From Streptomyces filipinensis (GTDB lineage Bacteria > Actinomycetota > Actinomycetes > Streptomycetales > Streptomycetaceae): a DNA stretch of 64,000 nt. Below the pieces are notes generated by a model. That model made no database searches. It was not told the DNA's origin and was given only the letters and a program-made list of their open reading frames with translations. Position 1 is the stretch's first letter. The number at the start of each line of letters is the position of its first letter. Shown here piece after piece: positions 7,912 to 20,502 of this stretch. The stretch covers positions 434,001 to 498,000 of the forward strand of contig NZ_BMTD01000004.1 in assembly GCF_014649495.1 (NCBI RefSeq). Direction: 5' to 3'. The translations under genes and the position numbers were made by a program.

Positions 7912-10490
7912 CCGTCCTGAAGACCTCGATGCGCAACTTCTTCGCGCACAAGGGCCGGATGGCGCTGTCGGCGGTCGCGGTCCTGCTGTCGGTGGCGTTC
8001 GTGTGCGGCACGCTGGTGTTCACCGACACGATGAACACCACCTTCGACAAACTGTTCCAGGCCACGGCCTCGGACGTGACGGTCAGCGCGAAGGGCTCCT
8101 CGGACACCGGTCAGACGACCTCCCGCACCGGCAAGCCGCCGGTCATACCGGCCTCCGTGCTCGGCGAGGTCCGCGGGGCGCAGGGGGTGAAGGCGGCCGA
8201 GGGGACGGTGTTCTCCACCTCGGTGACCGTCGTCGACGCCAAGAAGGACAAGCTCTCGCCCACCAGCGGCGCGCCCACCATCGTCGGCAGCTGGAACGGC
8301 AACGACGCCCGCACCATGGAGATCACCACCGGTACGGCGCCCAAGGGCCCGGGCCAGGTCATGGTCGACGAGGACACCGCCGACAAGCACCACCTCAAGC
8401 TCGGCGACGACATCGGCATGATCTCGGTCGTGGGCACGCACCACGCGCGCGTGTCCGGCATCGCCGCCTTCAAGGTCACCAACCCCGGCGCGGCGATCTT
8501 CTACCTGGACACGAGGACCGCCCAGCGGACCCTGGTCGGACAGACCGGCGTCTACACCGACGTCAACGTCACCGCCGCCCAGGGCGTGACCGACGCCCAG
8601 CTGAAGAGGAACGTGACCGCGGCCCTCGGCCACGGCTACAAGGTGCAGACCGCCAAGGAGGTCGCCGCCGCCAACCAGAAGAGCGTCGAGGGCTTCCTGA
8701 ACGTCATGAAGTACGCGCTGCTCGGCTTCGCCGGGATCGCCTTCCTCGTCGGCATCTTCCTGATCATCAACACCTTCTCCATGCTGGTCGCCCAGCGCAC
8801 CCGCGAGATCGGCCTGATGCGCGCCATCGGCTCCTCCCGCAAGCAGGTCAACCGGTCGGTGCTGATCGAGGCGCTGCTGCTCGGCGTGATCGGCTCCGTG
8901 CTCGGTGTCGGCGCGGGCATCGGCATCGCGGTCGGCCTGATGAAGCTCATGGGCACGATGGGCATGCACCTGTCCACCGACGACCTGACCGTCGCCTGGA
9001 CGACCCCCGCCCTCGGCCTGCTCCTCGGTGTCGTCGTCACCGTCCTGGCCGCCTACCTGCCCGCCCGGCGCGCCGGCAAGGTCTCCCCGATGGCCGCCCT
9101 GCGCGACGCGGGCGCCCCGGCCGACACCAAGGCCGGCGCCGTCCGCGCCGTCGTCGGCCTGCTCCTCACCGCCGCCGGCGGCTGGAGCCTGTACGTCGCC
9201 GCCACCGCCGACAAGGCCAAGGCCGGCTCGGGCTGGCTGGGCCTCGGCGTGGTGGCCACCCTGCTCGGCTTCGTCGTCATCGGCCCGCTGCTCGCCGGCG
9301 GACTGGTCCGGATCCTCGGCGCGGTCATCCTGCGGATCTTCGGCCCCGTGGGCCGCATGGCCGAGCGCAACGCGCTGCGCAACCCGCGCCGCACCGGCGC
9401 CACCGGCGCCGCCCTGATGATCGGCCTCGCCCTGGTGGCCTGCCTGTCGGTGGTCGGTTCCTCCATGGTCGCCTCGGCCACCGACGAGCTCGACCGGACC
9501 GTCGGCGCGGACTTCATCATCCAGAGCGACAACCAGGGCGGACTCATCGACCCGCAGGCGGTCAGGGCCGTCAAGGACACGGCGGGCCTGAAGCGGGTCA
9601 CCGAGTACAAGTGGACCGAGGCGGACTTCACCCTGCCGGACGGCACCGCCCTCAAGAAGAACACGATCATGGCCACCGACCCGACCTACGCGAGCGACGT
9701 GCGGACCAAGACGGTCGCCGGCGAGTTGAAGGACGCCTTCCGGCCCGACTCGATGTCGGTACCCGAGAAGTTCGCCGGGGAACACGGCATCCGGCTCGGC
9801 TCCAGGATCACCGTGGCGTTCGCGGAGGGCTCCACGACCCACCTGACCGTACGGGCGATCACCAGCAGCGACGGTCTCATCGACGCTGGCGCCAAGTACA
9901 CGTCCGTCCAGACGATGGCGAAGTACCTCCCCGCCCACAGGATGCCGCTGGACGAGATGCTCTTCGCCACGGCCGAGGACGGGCACCAGGCAGCCGCCTA
10001 CAAGGCGCTGAAGTCGGCCCTGCACGACAACCCGGCCCTGACCGTGCGCGACCAGACCGACTACAAGAAGGCCCTCAAGGACCAGATCGGCCAGCTGCTG
10101 AACATGATCTACGGCCTGCTCGCCCTCGCGATCATCGTCGCGGTCCTGGGTGTCGTGAACACCCTGGCCCTGTCGGTGGTCGAGCGGACCCGGGAGATCG
10201 GCCTCATGCGGGCCATCGGTCTCTCCCGCCGCCAGCTGCGCCGCATGATCCGCCTGGAGTCCGTGGTGATCGCCGTCTTCGGCGCCCTGCTCGGCCTGGG
10301 CCTCGGCATGGGCTGGGGCGCGACCGCCCAGAAGCTCCTCGCCCTGGAGGGCCTGAAGGTCCTGGACATCCCCTGGCCGACGATCAGCACCGTCTTCGTC
10401 GCCTCGGCCTTCGTGGGCCTGTTCGCCGCGCTGATCCCGGCGTTCCGGGCGGGCCGCATGAACGTACTGAACGCGATCGCGACGGACTAG
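7908..10490 (+). CDS. FtsX-like ABC permease, two-domain
   Basis: The 860-residue protein has an N-terminal membrane helix (about 15-40), a large extracytoplasmic region, and two FtsX-type membrane domains. Each contains the motif RTREIGLMRAIG followed by an arginine-rich segment (about residues 298 and 757). It pairs with the ATPase immediately upstream. Such actinobacterial pairs are often linked to cell-envelope stress or export of lipids or peptides; the cargo is not known. It is paralogous to the gene at 38788-41316. A very strong hairpin follows the stop codon. Confidence 0.9.
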   Translation: MTVLKTSMRNFFAHKGRMALSAVAVLLSVAFVCGTLVFTDTMNTTFDKLFQATASDVTVSAKGSSDTGQTTSRTGKPPVIPASVLGEVRGAQGVKAAEGTVFSTSVTVVDAKKDKLSPTSGAPTIVGSWNGNDARTMEITTGTAPKGPGQVMVDEDTADKHHLKLGDDIGMISVVGTHHARVSGIAAFKVTNPGAAIFYLDTRTAQRTLVGQTGVYTDVNVTAAQGVTDAQLKRNVTAALGHGYKVQTAKEVAAANQKSVEGFLNVMKYALLGFAGIAFLVGIFLIINTFSMLVAQRTREIGLMRAIGSSRKQVNRSVLIEALLLGVIGSVLGVGAGIGIAVGLMKLMGTMGMHLSTDDLTVAWTTPALGLLLGVVVTVLAAYLPARRAGKVSPMAALRDAGAPADTKAGAVRAVVGLLLTAAGGWSLYVAATADKAKAGSGWLGLGVVATLLGFVVIGPLLAGGLVRILGAVILRIFGPVGRMAERNALRNPRRTGATGAALMIGLALVACLSVVGSSMVASATDELDRTVGADFIIQSDNQGGLIDPQAVRAVKDTAGLKRVTEYKWTEADFTLPDGTALKKNTIMATDPTYASDVRTKTVAGELKDAFRPDSMSVPEKFAGEHGIRLGSRITVAFAEGSTTHLTVRAITSSDGLIDAGAKYTSVQTMAKYLPAHRMPLDEMLFATAEDGHQAAAYKALKSALHDNPALTVRDQTDYKKALKDQIGQLLNMIYGLLALAIIVAVLGVVNTLALSVVERTREIGLMRAIGLSRRQLRRMIRLESVVIAVFGALLGLGLGMGWGATAQKLLALEGLKVLDIPWPTISTVFVASAFVGLFAALIPAFRAGRMNVLNAIATD

Positions 10491-10539
10491 CCGCACCGGC
10501 CGGACCGACGAGACCACCGCACACGGGGGTTGCGGGGGA

Positions 10540-10584
10540 GAACCCGGTGCCGGGAAGTCCTGAGGACTTCCCGGCACCGGGTTC
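10540..10584. terminator. Exceptionally strong 21-bp perfect hairpin
   Basis: The 21-nt arm GAACCCGGTGCCGGGAAGTC+C (10540-10560) is followed by a TGA loop and its exact reverse complement (10564-10584). It lies 50 bp past the permease stop and has no T-run. It most likely terminates the ABC operon ahead of mfd. Confidence 0.75.
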
Positions 10585-10589
10585 TGCGG

Positions 10590-10672
10590 CTGTCCACAGG
10601 CGGAGGTCCGGGGGCGGCGCCCCTGGGAGGCCGGCTGCAGCACCGGGCACCGAAAACACGGGGTTGTCCACA
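10590..10672 (+). promoter_or_regulatory. Two DnaA-box-like sites upstream of mfd
   Basis: CTGTCCACA (10590-10598) and TTGTCCACA (10664-10672) lie in the same orientation, 74 bp apart. TTGTCCACA is the preferred DnaA box of Streptomyces. No replication gene is nearby, so an origin is not implied; DnaA-mediated regulation of mfd is possible. Confidence 0.45.
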
Positions 10673-10784
10673 GGCTCCGACGCCACCCCCGGCGGAGTCG
10701 TAGGCTGGACAGCCCCGGCTGCTCACCGCACCGGGCTACTTGCGTTGCCCACCCCTGGACCCCCCTGGACGGAAAGCCCCCTCC

Positions 10785-14315
<3,531 letters not shown>

Positions 14316-14350
14316 AAAGTCCGGTGCGGGGGACGGGGGACGGGGGGCGC

Positions 14351-14710
14351 GTGCGGATCGGTGAACTGGCGGCGGCGACCGGGGCGACACCGCGCGCCCT
14401 GCGCCACTACGAGCAGCAGGGCCTGATCACGTCCGAACGCGCCGCCAACGGCTACCGCGAGTACGACGCCGGCACCGCCGTGCGCGTCCGCAACATCCGG
14501 CACCTGCTGGAGGCGGGTCTCGTCCTGGAGGACGTACGGGTGTTCCTGCCCTGCCTGGACGGCGACGTCACCGCCGGCCCCGCCTCCGCCGTGGCCCTCG
14601 GTGTGGTCCGGGGCCGGCTGGCGGTGCTGGACGCGCGGATCGCGGCGCAGACGGCGGTACGGGACCGGCTGGCGGCGGCGCTGCGGGAGGCGGGGGACGG
14701 GGCTTCCTGA
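14351..14710 (+). CDS. MerR-family transcriptional regulator
   Basis: This 119-residue protein has the MerR winged-helix start RIGELAAATGATPRALRHYE, the wing NGYREYD and a C-terminal helix for dimerisation. There is no cysteine cluster for metal binding, so it belongs to the general effector or redox-sensing MerR group. GTG at 14351 follows a purine-rich GGGGGACGGGGGG stretch. It lies 35 bp after mfd and converges on the SDR gene 10 bp away, which it may regulate; that link is inference. Confidence 0.85.
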   Translation: MRIGELAAATGATPRALRHYEQQGLITSERAANGYREYDAGTAVRVRNIRHLLEAGLVLEDVRVFLPCLDGDVTAGPASAVALGVVRGRLAVLDARIAAQTAVRDRLAAALREAGDGAS

Positions 14711-14720
14711 GGGCTCGGCG

Positions 14721-15482
14721 TCAGGCGACGACCGCCCCGCCGTCCACGGGCAGCACCACGCCCGTCACGAACGACGCCTGCGGGGAGGCGAGCCGGGTGA
14801 TCGCCCAGGCGACCTCCTCGGGACGGCCGACCCGGCCGAGCGGGGTGTGGTCGAGCTGCCACCGGCGGATGGCGGCGCGCTGCTCGGCGGTGTAGCCGGA
14901 GTGGTCGGCGATCGGTGTCTCGATCGCGCCCGGGGCCACGGCGACGACCCGGATGCCGTGCGGCGCCAGTTCGACCGCCCAGCCGCGGGTCAGCACCTCC
15001 AGGGCCGCCTTGCCCGCCGCGTAGAGGGAGTTGCCCGGCCAGGCCCGCTGACCCACCGACGTCGTCACGTTCACCACCACGCCCCGGCTCTCCTCCAGCG
15101 CCCCGAGCGCGGCCTGGGTGAGCAGGACGGGCGCGAGGAGGTTCGTGCCGAGCTGCGGCTCCACGGCCGCGCGCGTGTACGTCCGCAGGGACTGGGTGTT
15201 GACGACGGCCGCGTTGTTGACCAGGACGTCGAGGCGGCCATGCCGCTCGAGCGTGGCACGGACGACGGTCCGCGGGCCGTCCTCCGCGGTGATGTCGGCG
15301 GGCAGCGGTGTGATCCCGGGGTGGCCGTCGGCCGTCTCGGCCAGCGGCGCCGCCCGGCGGCCGACCGCGACGACCCGTGCGCCCTCGGCGGCGAACGCCC
15401 GCGCGGTGGCCCGGCCGATACCGGTACCGGCCCCGGTGACGACGACGATACGGGGGCTCTGGGTGAGGGTGTCTTCGCTCAT
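14721..15482 (-). CDS. Short-chain dehydrogenase/reductase
   Basis: The 253-residue protein has the classical SDR cofactor motif TGAGTGIGRATA, the NNAA motif (LVNNAAVV), a catalytic Ser in VTTSVGQ and the YxxxK pair in SLYAAGK. The motif arrangement fits an NAD(P)-dependent alcohol/ketone oxidoreductase. Substrate is unknown. It is transcribed toward and almost abuts the MerR gene. Confidence 0.9.
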   Translation of the reverse strand: MSEDTLTQSPRIVVVTGAGTGIGRATARAFAAEGARVVAVGRRAAPLAETADGHPGITPLPADITAEDGPRTVVRATLERHGRLDVLVNNAAVVNTQSLRTYTRAAVEPQLGTNLLAPVLLTQAALGALEESRGVVVNVTTSVGQRAWPGNSLYAAGKAALEVLTRGWAVELAPHGIRVVAVAPGAIETPIADHSGYTAEQRAAIRRWQLDHTPLGRVGRPEEVAWAITRLASPQASFVTGVVLPVDGGAVVA

Positions 15483-15755
15483 GCCGGGATCCTCGGACCC
15501 TGACGCCAGTGTCAGGGTCAAGCGGGCCTGCCGGCTTCCGTCGCGGGGAACCCGCCGCGCACGGTGTGAGCGGGCGCGCGGCCGGGTTCCTCGGACTCCC
15601 CCACCGAGCCCCTCATATGCCCCAACTCCGGTCCGTATTGCCCTGGATGACACCTTTCGGTCCCCTCTGGCGGAAGACGGCGGTCCGTTACCGTGGGCAC
15701 AGGAACGATCCGCCCGACCACCAGGGCGGACAAGGGCGAGCAAGGGGGACGTACC

Positions 15756-16475
15756 GTGACGCGTCTGAGGGGCGGGGTGGTCACCGCGGTGGTCGTCATG
15801 ACGGTCGCCGTGACCGGCTGCAAGAGCGAGCAGACCGACGGGTCCTCCGGACCCGGGGGGACGCGGGGCGGGGGAGCGGTCCTCGCCGCCGTCGACTCAC
15901 TGACCGTCAAGGGACGCGCCCCGAAGACCGGGTACTCCCGGGCCCGGTTCGGCGCCGCCTGGGCGGACACCGACTCCAACTCCTGCGACACCCGCGACGA
16001 CATACTCAAACGCGACCTGAAGGACGTGAAGTTCACCGGCGGTTCCTGCAAGGTCACCTACGGGCTGCTCGAACCCGACCCCTACTCCGGCAAGGACATC
16101 ACCTACCGGCGCGGGCGCAGCCTGGTCGACATCGACCATGTCGTCGCCCTCTCCGACGCCTGGCAGAAGGGCGCCAAGTACTGGGACGCGAGCAAGCGCA
16201 TAGCGCTGGCCAACGACCCGCTCAACCTCATCGCCGTCGACGCGAGCGCCAACCGCGGCAAGGGCGACGGCGACGCGGCCACCTGGCTGCCGCCCAATGC
16301 GAGGTACCGCTGCACCTATGTGGCCGCCCAGGTCGCGGTGAAGAAGAAGTACGGGCTGTGGGTCACCGCCGCCGAGAAGGCCGCCATGAAGAAGGTCCTC
16401 ACCGGCTGCCCCGACCGCAAACTCCCCACGGGTGGCAACCCCACCAAGGCGCCGGACCGTTTCCGGGCACGGTGA
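15756..16475 (+). CDS. Secreted HNH-family nuclease lipoprotein
   Basis: This 239-residue protein begins with a short basic and hydrophobic signal ending in a lipobox, VTGC (Cys near residue 22), so it should be anchored outside the membrane. The C-terminal domain carries DIDHVVALSDAW and a downstream NDPLNLIAVDASANRGKGD segment. These are the His and Asn/Lys positions of the HNH (DUF1524/GmrSD-like) nuclease fold. Four cysteines outside the lipobox could form disulfides. GTG at 15756 is the start. It probably degrades extracellular DNA. Confidence 0.85.
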   Translation: MTRLRGGVVTAVVVMTVAVTGCKSEQTDGSSGPGGTRGGGAVLAAVDSLTVKGRAPKTGYSRARFGAAWADTDSNSCDTRDDILKRDLKDVKFTGGSCKVTYGLLEPDPYSGKDITYRRGRSLVDIDHVVALSDAWQKGAKYWDASKRIALANDPLNLIAVDASANRGKGDGDAATWLPPNARYRCTYVAAQVAVKKKYGLWVTAAEKAAMKKVLTGCPDRKLPTGGNPTKAPDRFRAR

Positions 16476-16573
16476 GCCCGGGCCGGCCGAGAGGACGGCG
16501 GCCCCTGCCGCGCACGGCGCTGACCAGTAAATCCGTTTCCGCGGAGCGGGCTCGGGCGCCTACCGTGAGCGTC

Positions 16574-17317
16574 ATGGACGTCAAGGTGAGCAGCATCGCC
16601 GAGCAGCCCGACCGGCTGCCGGCGTTGTTCGAGATGGCCGACACATGGCCCGAGTTCGTGACCAACGACCCCGTGGGCACGGCCTACTTCCGCCGTATCG
16701 CCGGCGACCTGCCGGAGTACGCGCTGTTCGCCGAGGACGAGCACGGCGAGATCGTCGCCCACGGCTTCAGCGTGCCCTTCGCCCTCGACACCGACGGCCG
16801 GCGCACCCTGCCCGCGCGCGGCTGGGACCAGACCCTGCTCTGGGCCTTCGCCGACCTGCGCCACGGCAGAAGCCCGGACACGGTCAGCGCCGTCTCCATC
16901 ACCATCGCCCCGCGAGCCCAGGGCCACGGGCTGTCCGCCGTCATGCTCTCGGCGATGCGCGACCGTGCCCGGGCCCGCGGCTTCCGCGAGGTCGTCGCCC
17001 CCGTCCGCCCCAGCGCCAAGCACCGCGAACCGCACACCCCGATCACCGAGTACGCCCGCCGGGTCCGCCCCGACGGGCTGCCCGAGGATCCCTGGCTGCG
17101 CGTCCACGCGCGCGCCGGCGCACACATCGACTCCATCGCACCGGCCTCCATGACCGTGGGCGCCTCGCTGGAGGAGTGGCGCCGCTGGACGGGGCTGCCG
17201 TTCGACACCGCCGAGGACGTCGAGGTGCCCGGCGCGCTGGTCCCGGTCCGCTGCGAACCGGAGCGCGGGTACGCCGTCTACGTCGAGCCCAACGTGTGGA
17301 TGCGGCACCCGCTGTAG
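16574..17317 (+). CDS. GNAT-like N-acetyltransferase domain protein
   Basis: The 247-residue protein has the GNAT-like core strand and loop SAVSITIAPRAQGHGLSAVM, matching acetyl-CoA-binding motif A, followed by RDRARARGFREVVAPVRP. The N-terminal third is divergent. Substrate cannot be inferred. ATG at 16574 is taken; a GTG nine bases upstream is an alternative. It is convergent with the TPR-like gene. Confidence 0.75.
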   Translation: MDVKVSSIAEQPDRLPALFEMADTWPEFVTNDPVGTAYFRRIAGDLPEYALFAEDEHGEIVAHGFSVPFALDTDGRRTLPARGWDQTLLWAFADLRHGRSPDTVSAVSITIAPRAQGHGLSAVMLSAMRDRARARGFREVVAPVRPSAKHREPHTPITEYARRVRPDGLPEDPWLRVHARAGAHIDSIAPASMTVGASLEEWRRWTGLPFDTAEDVEVPGALVPVRCEPERGYAVYVEPNVWMRHPL

Positions 17318-17335
17318 CCGCCTCGGCCGGGTGCG

Positions 17336-18454
17336 TCAGTGCCCGTCGGCCCGGCCGCGTGGCGCGGGGGCGGGACAGCCCGCCTTCTCCCAGAAGACGA
17401 AGGCGTTGGTACGGGCGTACACGAAGGCCTTGACCGGGTTGCCGGAGTACGTCCACGGCACGCTGCCGATGTGTCCGCCGACCGCCCGGAACTGCTCGAC
17501 GGCCTCCGCGTACCGCTTCGTCAGGAACAGGGTGTCCGCCAACAGGTGCCGCACCGTCGGCAGCCGGTGGTGCCCGGCCGGCACCTGGTCCACGGCGTCC
17601 AGGGTGGCGTCCACGGCCGCCTGGACGAACGGCTGGTTGTACACCGGCTCGTGGGGCTCCCGGGTCCCGTGCTCCAGCAGCGCGTACAGACGCAGTGCGG
17701 GCAGCAGGCTTCCCCGCGGAGCCGAGGCGGCGGCCTGTTCGGCGAACGCGTACATCAGCTCGTGCGAGCCGCGCCACTTGGCGCACCAGTACTGCAAGGC
17801 GCTGACATGGGCACTGAAGTGATACGGGTCGCGTGCGGTGACCTCGGCCCACAGCGCCCGGAACGCGTCGTGCGACCAGCCGAGTCCCAGGGCGATGGTG
17901 ATCTGAGCGATCCAGGGGCAGGGGTCGTCGGGTGCCATCCGCGCGGCCTCCTGACAGGCGGGCAGCGCCTGCGCCAGCAGCCGGTGGAAGCCCTCGAACT
18001 GCTCCGCCGTGGTGTGCTTCGCCCCCTTCGCGCCGCGGACCTTGCCCGCGAGCACGACGAGCGCGTCGGCGTTCACGAGCGCGGCGGACGGGTCGTCGGG
18101 GTACTCGGCTCTCCACGCCGTGAGCCAGGTGTCGTCCTCGGCGGCGGCGTTCGCGAGGATGCCGAGCCGGTACCAGCGCAGGTCCCCGTCGTGGCCCGCC
18201 CCGGCCAGGTAGGCGGCGGCCCGCCGCCAGTCACCGGCGAGCGCGGCTGCCTTGACCGCGTCGGCCTCCGGATCGGGGCCCGCGCTGCGGGTGTCGAGCT
18301 GCGCGGCGGGCACCAGCCCGTACTTGGCCGGGTCGATGTTGACCGGCGCCTTCGCCTCGGCCCGCAGCGTGCGCGCCTTGCGGGCGTTGCGCGGGATGGT
18401 GACGGCCGCGTAGGCGAGGGCGCCGGCACCGGCTATGTCGATCAGGACGTTCAT
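17336..18454 (-). CDS. TPR-like hypothetical protein
   Basis: This 372-residue protein begins with a short hydrophobic stretch (residues 3-20). A series of helix pairs follows, such as DWRRAAAYLAGAG and RYAEAVEQFRAVGGH, with the spacing of TPR-like repeats. No catalytic motif is visible. Its ATG overlaps the stop of the tiny membrane-protein gene upstream in an ATGA, so the two are co-translated. It may act as a membrane-proximal scaffold; that is inference. Confidence 0.7.
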   Translation of the reverse strand: MNVLIDIAGAGALAYAAVTIPRNARKARTLRAEAKAPVNIDPAKYGLVPAAQLDTRSAGPDPEADAVKAAALAGDWRRAAAYLAGAGHDGDLRWYRLGILANAAAEDDTWLTAWRAEYPDDPSAALVNADALVVLAGKVRGAKGAKHTTAEQFEGFHRLLAQALPACQEAARMAPDDPCPWIAQITIALGLGWSHDAFRALWAEVTARDPYHFSAHVSALQYWCAKWRGSHELMYAFAEQAAASAPRGSLLPALRLYALLEHGTREPHEPVYNQPFVQAAVDATLDAVDQVPAGHHRLPTVRHLLADTLFLTKRYAEAVEQFRAVGGHIGSVPWTYSGNPVKAFVYARTNAFVFWEKAGCPAPAPRGRADGH

Positions 18455-18639
18455 ACCGGGTCTTTCCGAGTCGGGCCGCGGACCGCCGGCGCGGCGAGGA
18501 CGAGCAGGGCCAGCAGGTAGAACCCGATCAGCAGCCCGAGAGCGAGCGCGGCACGCACGGGTGTTCCGGGCAGGCCGCGGCCCCGTGCGGCGGCTCCGTC
18601 AGCGGCCGGCCGGTCGGCGAGGCGGGACGGCAGGGGCAT
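18451..18639 (-). CDS. Small single-pass membrane protein
   Basis: The 62-residue frame encodes a basic N-terminus and one clear membrane segment, ALALGLLIGFYLLALLVLAA (about residues 31-50). The four-base ATGA overlap with the TPR-like gene supports that it is real. No family is recognised. Confidence 0.55.
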   Translation of the reverse strand: MPLPSRLADRPAADGAAARGRGLPGTPVRAALALGLLIGFYLLALLVLAAPAVRGPTRKDPV

Positions 18640-18763
18640 CGGCGTCTTCCACGGGGGCGGTGACGGGGAGGGGGGACAGGGGACGGCGTGACGGCTGGGC
18701 GGCCGGTGTTCAGGCCCGGCCGCCCAGTGCCCGCGACGCCGGCGCCGCCTCCGGCAGCGCCTC

Positions 18764-19468
18764 CTACTTCAGCGCCGCCAGGGCCGTCGTCGTCACCTTC
18801 TTCGCGGCCGCGGCGCCGTTGTCGCCGCCCGCCGTGGACAGCACGGTGACCACGGAGCCGCCCGAGCGGGCCGCGATCAGCGTGGTGCCGTTCTCCCAGG
18901 CGCCGCTCGTCAGCGTCATCGTGTACGCCTCGTCACCGAGCCCGGTCGTGGACCTGCCCGTGAGCTTCACCTTGGCGTGCGCGTCGGTGTCCGTGAACGT
19001 GGCGCACTCCCCGGCGACGGTCCGCAGCTCCTTCATCACCGTGGCCGCGGTGGTGCCCTGGAACGCGTCGATCTCCTGGGCCACCTCCTGGGTCTTGTCG
19101 TGGTTCGCGTAGTCGTTCTGCGCGAACGACACACCCCCCTTGAAGCCGCTCACCTGGATCCAGGACGTGCCCTCCAGCCTGGTGCAGTCCGGCTTCGCGG
19201 TGCTCCTCGCGGACGGCGAGAGGAACTCGCCGCCGCTGTCCGAGCTGCCGTCCGCCTCGATGGTGAGCCCGGCCGGGAAGGCCGACGCGGGCGCCAGCGC
19301 CTTCTTCAGCTGCGTACCGGTGGACAGCCCGGCGTTCGGGTCCTTCGCCTTGGCCGGCTTGGCGTTCGCGCTCCCGCCGTCGACGGAGGAACCGGAGGAG
19401 CAGGCGGTGAGGGCCAGCGGAAGCGCCGCGACGGCGAGCAGCGTGGCGACACGGGGGGAGAAACGCAT
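18764..19468 (-). CDS. Secreted lipoprotein, possibly PknH-sensor-like
   Basis: This 234-residue protein has a classical lipoprotein signal, LAVAALPLALTACSSG (lipobox Cys at residue 23). A low-complexity Ala/Lys/Ser linker follows, then a globular domain of about 170 residues with two cysteines (LEGTS upstream region and VAGECATF). Its size and pattern recall extracellular PknH-type sensor domains of actinobacterial lipoproteins. No enzyme motif is seen. Confidence 0.75.
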   Translation of the reverse strand: MRFSPRVATLLAVAALPLALTACSSGSSVDGGSANAKPAKAKDPNAGLSTGTQLKKALAPASAFPAGLTIEADGSSDSGGEFLSPSARSTAKPDCTRLEGTSWIQVSGFKGGVSFAQNDYANHDKTQEVAQEIDAFQGTTAATVMKELRTVAGECATFTDTDAHAKVKLTGRSTTGLGDEAYTMTLTSGAWENGTTLIAARSGGSVVTVLSTAGGDNGAAAAKKVTTTALAALK

Positions 19469-19613
19469 GACAGTCCTTATCGAGGGTGGGTGGAACAGGT
19501 GAGCGGTGGTGGGGGGCGGGGGAAGCTTACGGACGGCTCGGATCCGGCTGAGGTCCGGCCCGGTCCGGGTGAGGTCTGGCTCAGGTCCGGCTGAGGGGCG
19601 GCTCAGGGCCGGC

Positions 19614-20315
19614 TCAGGCGGCCTTCTTCCAGTTGCCGCAGCCGTTGGTCTTGAAGTAGGCGTCGGACGGGCTGATGGTCACGACGGCCGTGCCGGTCAC
19701 GTTGTCGTTGGCGATGATCGAGTCCGACCCCTGTTCGGCATCCTTGGTGCGCTCCCAGTAGCAGGAGTCGTCCTTGTTGCCGGTCGACTTGTACGTGCCC
19801 GGCGCGATGTCCGTGCCGACCTTGAACATCCCGCCGTCGCCGTCCATCGAGGAAGCGGGCGTGCCCTTCGCCTTGGGGTCGACGGCCTCCCAGTCCTTGC
19901 AACCGGTGGACTTGAAGATCTTGTCGGTGGCCTTGACCGTCACGTAGCTCGTGCCGGTGACGTTGTCGTTGGCCAGCACCGAGTCCGTCTCGCCCTTGGC
20001 GTCCTTGGCGCGCTCCCAGTAGCACATGTCGTCGGTGTTGCCGGTCGTGCGGTACGTGCCCGGCTTCACGTCCGAGCCGACCTGGTAGTCGCCGTCGCCG
20101 GCGAGGGCGGCCTTCTTCTTCCCGGCCGCCCCGGCGTCCCCCGAGTCCTTCTTGCCCTTGGTGCCGCCGGGCGTGTGCTCGGCGGAGGCGGAAGAGCCCT
20201 TGCCGCTGCCGCCCGAGCCGCCGTCCTTGCCGCCGCTGCCGGCGTTCGCGGACACGACACCGATGACGACGACCCCCACGACGGCGCCGAGCGCGACCTT
20301 GGCCTTCTTGCCCAT
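19614..20315 (-). CDS. Membrane-anchored protein with two tandem repeat domains
   Basis: The 233-residue protein has an N-terminal membrane anchor (VALGAVVGVVVIGVV), a Gly/Ser/Lys-rich linker, and two similar units of about 60 residues. Each unit contains a V-x-PGTY-x-x-TG segment, then CYWER-K-DA and a later cysteine, for example YQVGSDVKPGTYRTTGN and FKVGTDIAPGTYKSTGN. The paired cysteines suggest one disulfide per repeat. The domain is common in streptomycete secreted proteins of unknown function. ATG at 20315 follows GGGGAGGGGA. It is divergent from the HsdM-like gene. Confidence 0.75.
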   Translation of the reverse strand: MGKKAKVALGAVVGVVVIGVVSANAGSGGKDGGSGGSGKGSSASAEHTPGGTKGKKDSGDAGAAGKKKAALAGDGDYQVGSDVKPGTYRTTGNTDDMCYWERAKDAKGETDSVLANDNVTGTSYVTVKATDKIFKSTGCKDWEAVDPKAKGTPASSMDGDGGMFKVGTDIAPGTYKSTGNKDDSCYWERTKDAEQGSDSIIANDNVTGTAVVTISPSDAYFKTNGCGNWKKAA

Positions 20316-20390
20316 GCGAATCCCCTCCCCAAAGCGGCGGCCGCCCCCTGCGGTTGGCCGCTCGTTTGCTGGGTCAATAAGAACAGAGCC

Positions 20391-20443
20391 TGTGAACCGA
20401 GTCAACACGATTCACGGGGTTGATCGAGTACACGGGCGTGAAT
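20391..20443. promoter_or_regulatory. GTGAAY motif cluster in the divergent promoter
   Basis: The region holds TGTGAAC (20391-20397), its inverted partner ATTCAC (20410-20415) and GTGAAT (20438-20443). The same core recurs many times inside the downstream gene. TGTGAACCG and CGATTCACG form an imperfect inverted repeat, a plausible operator. Confidence 0.5.
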
Positions 20444-20502
20444 GCATGGATCTTGTGTGCGCCGGTATGCTCGGCGCACACGGGACGAGGGGAGTGGGGC
20501 CG

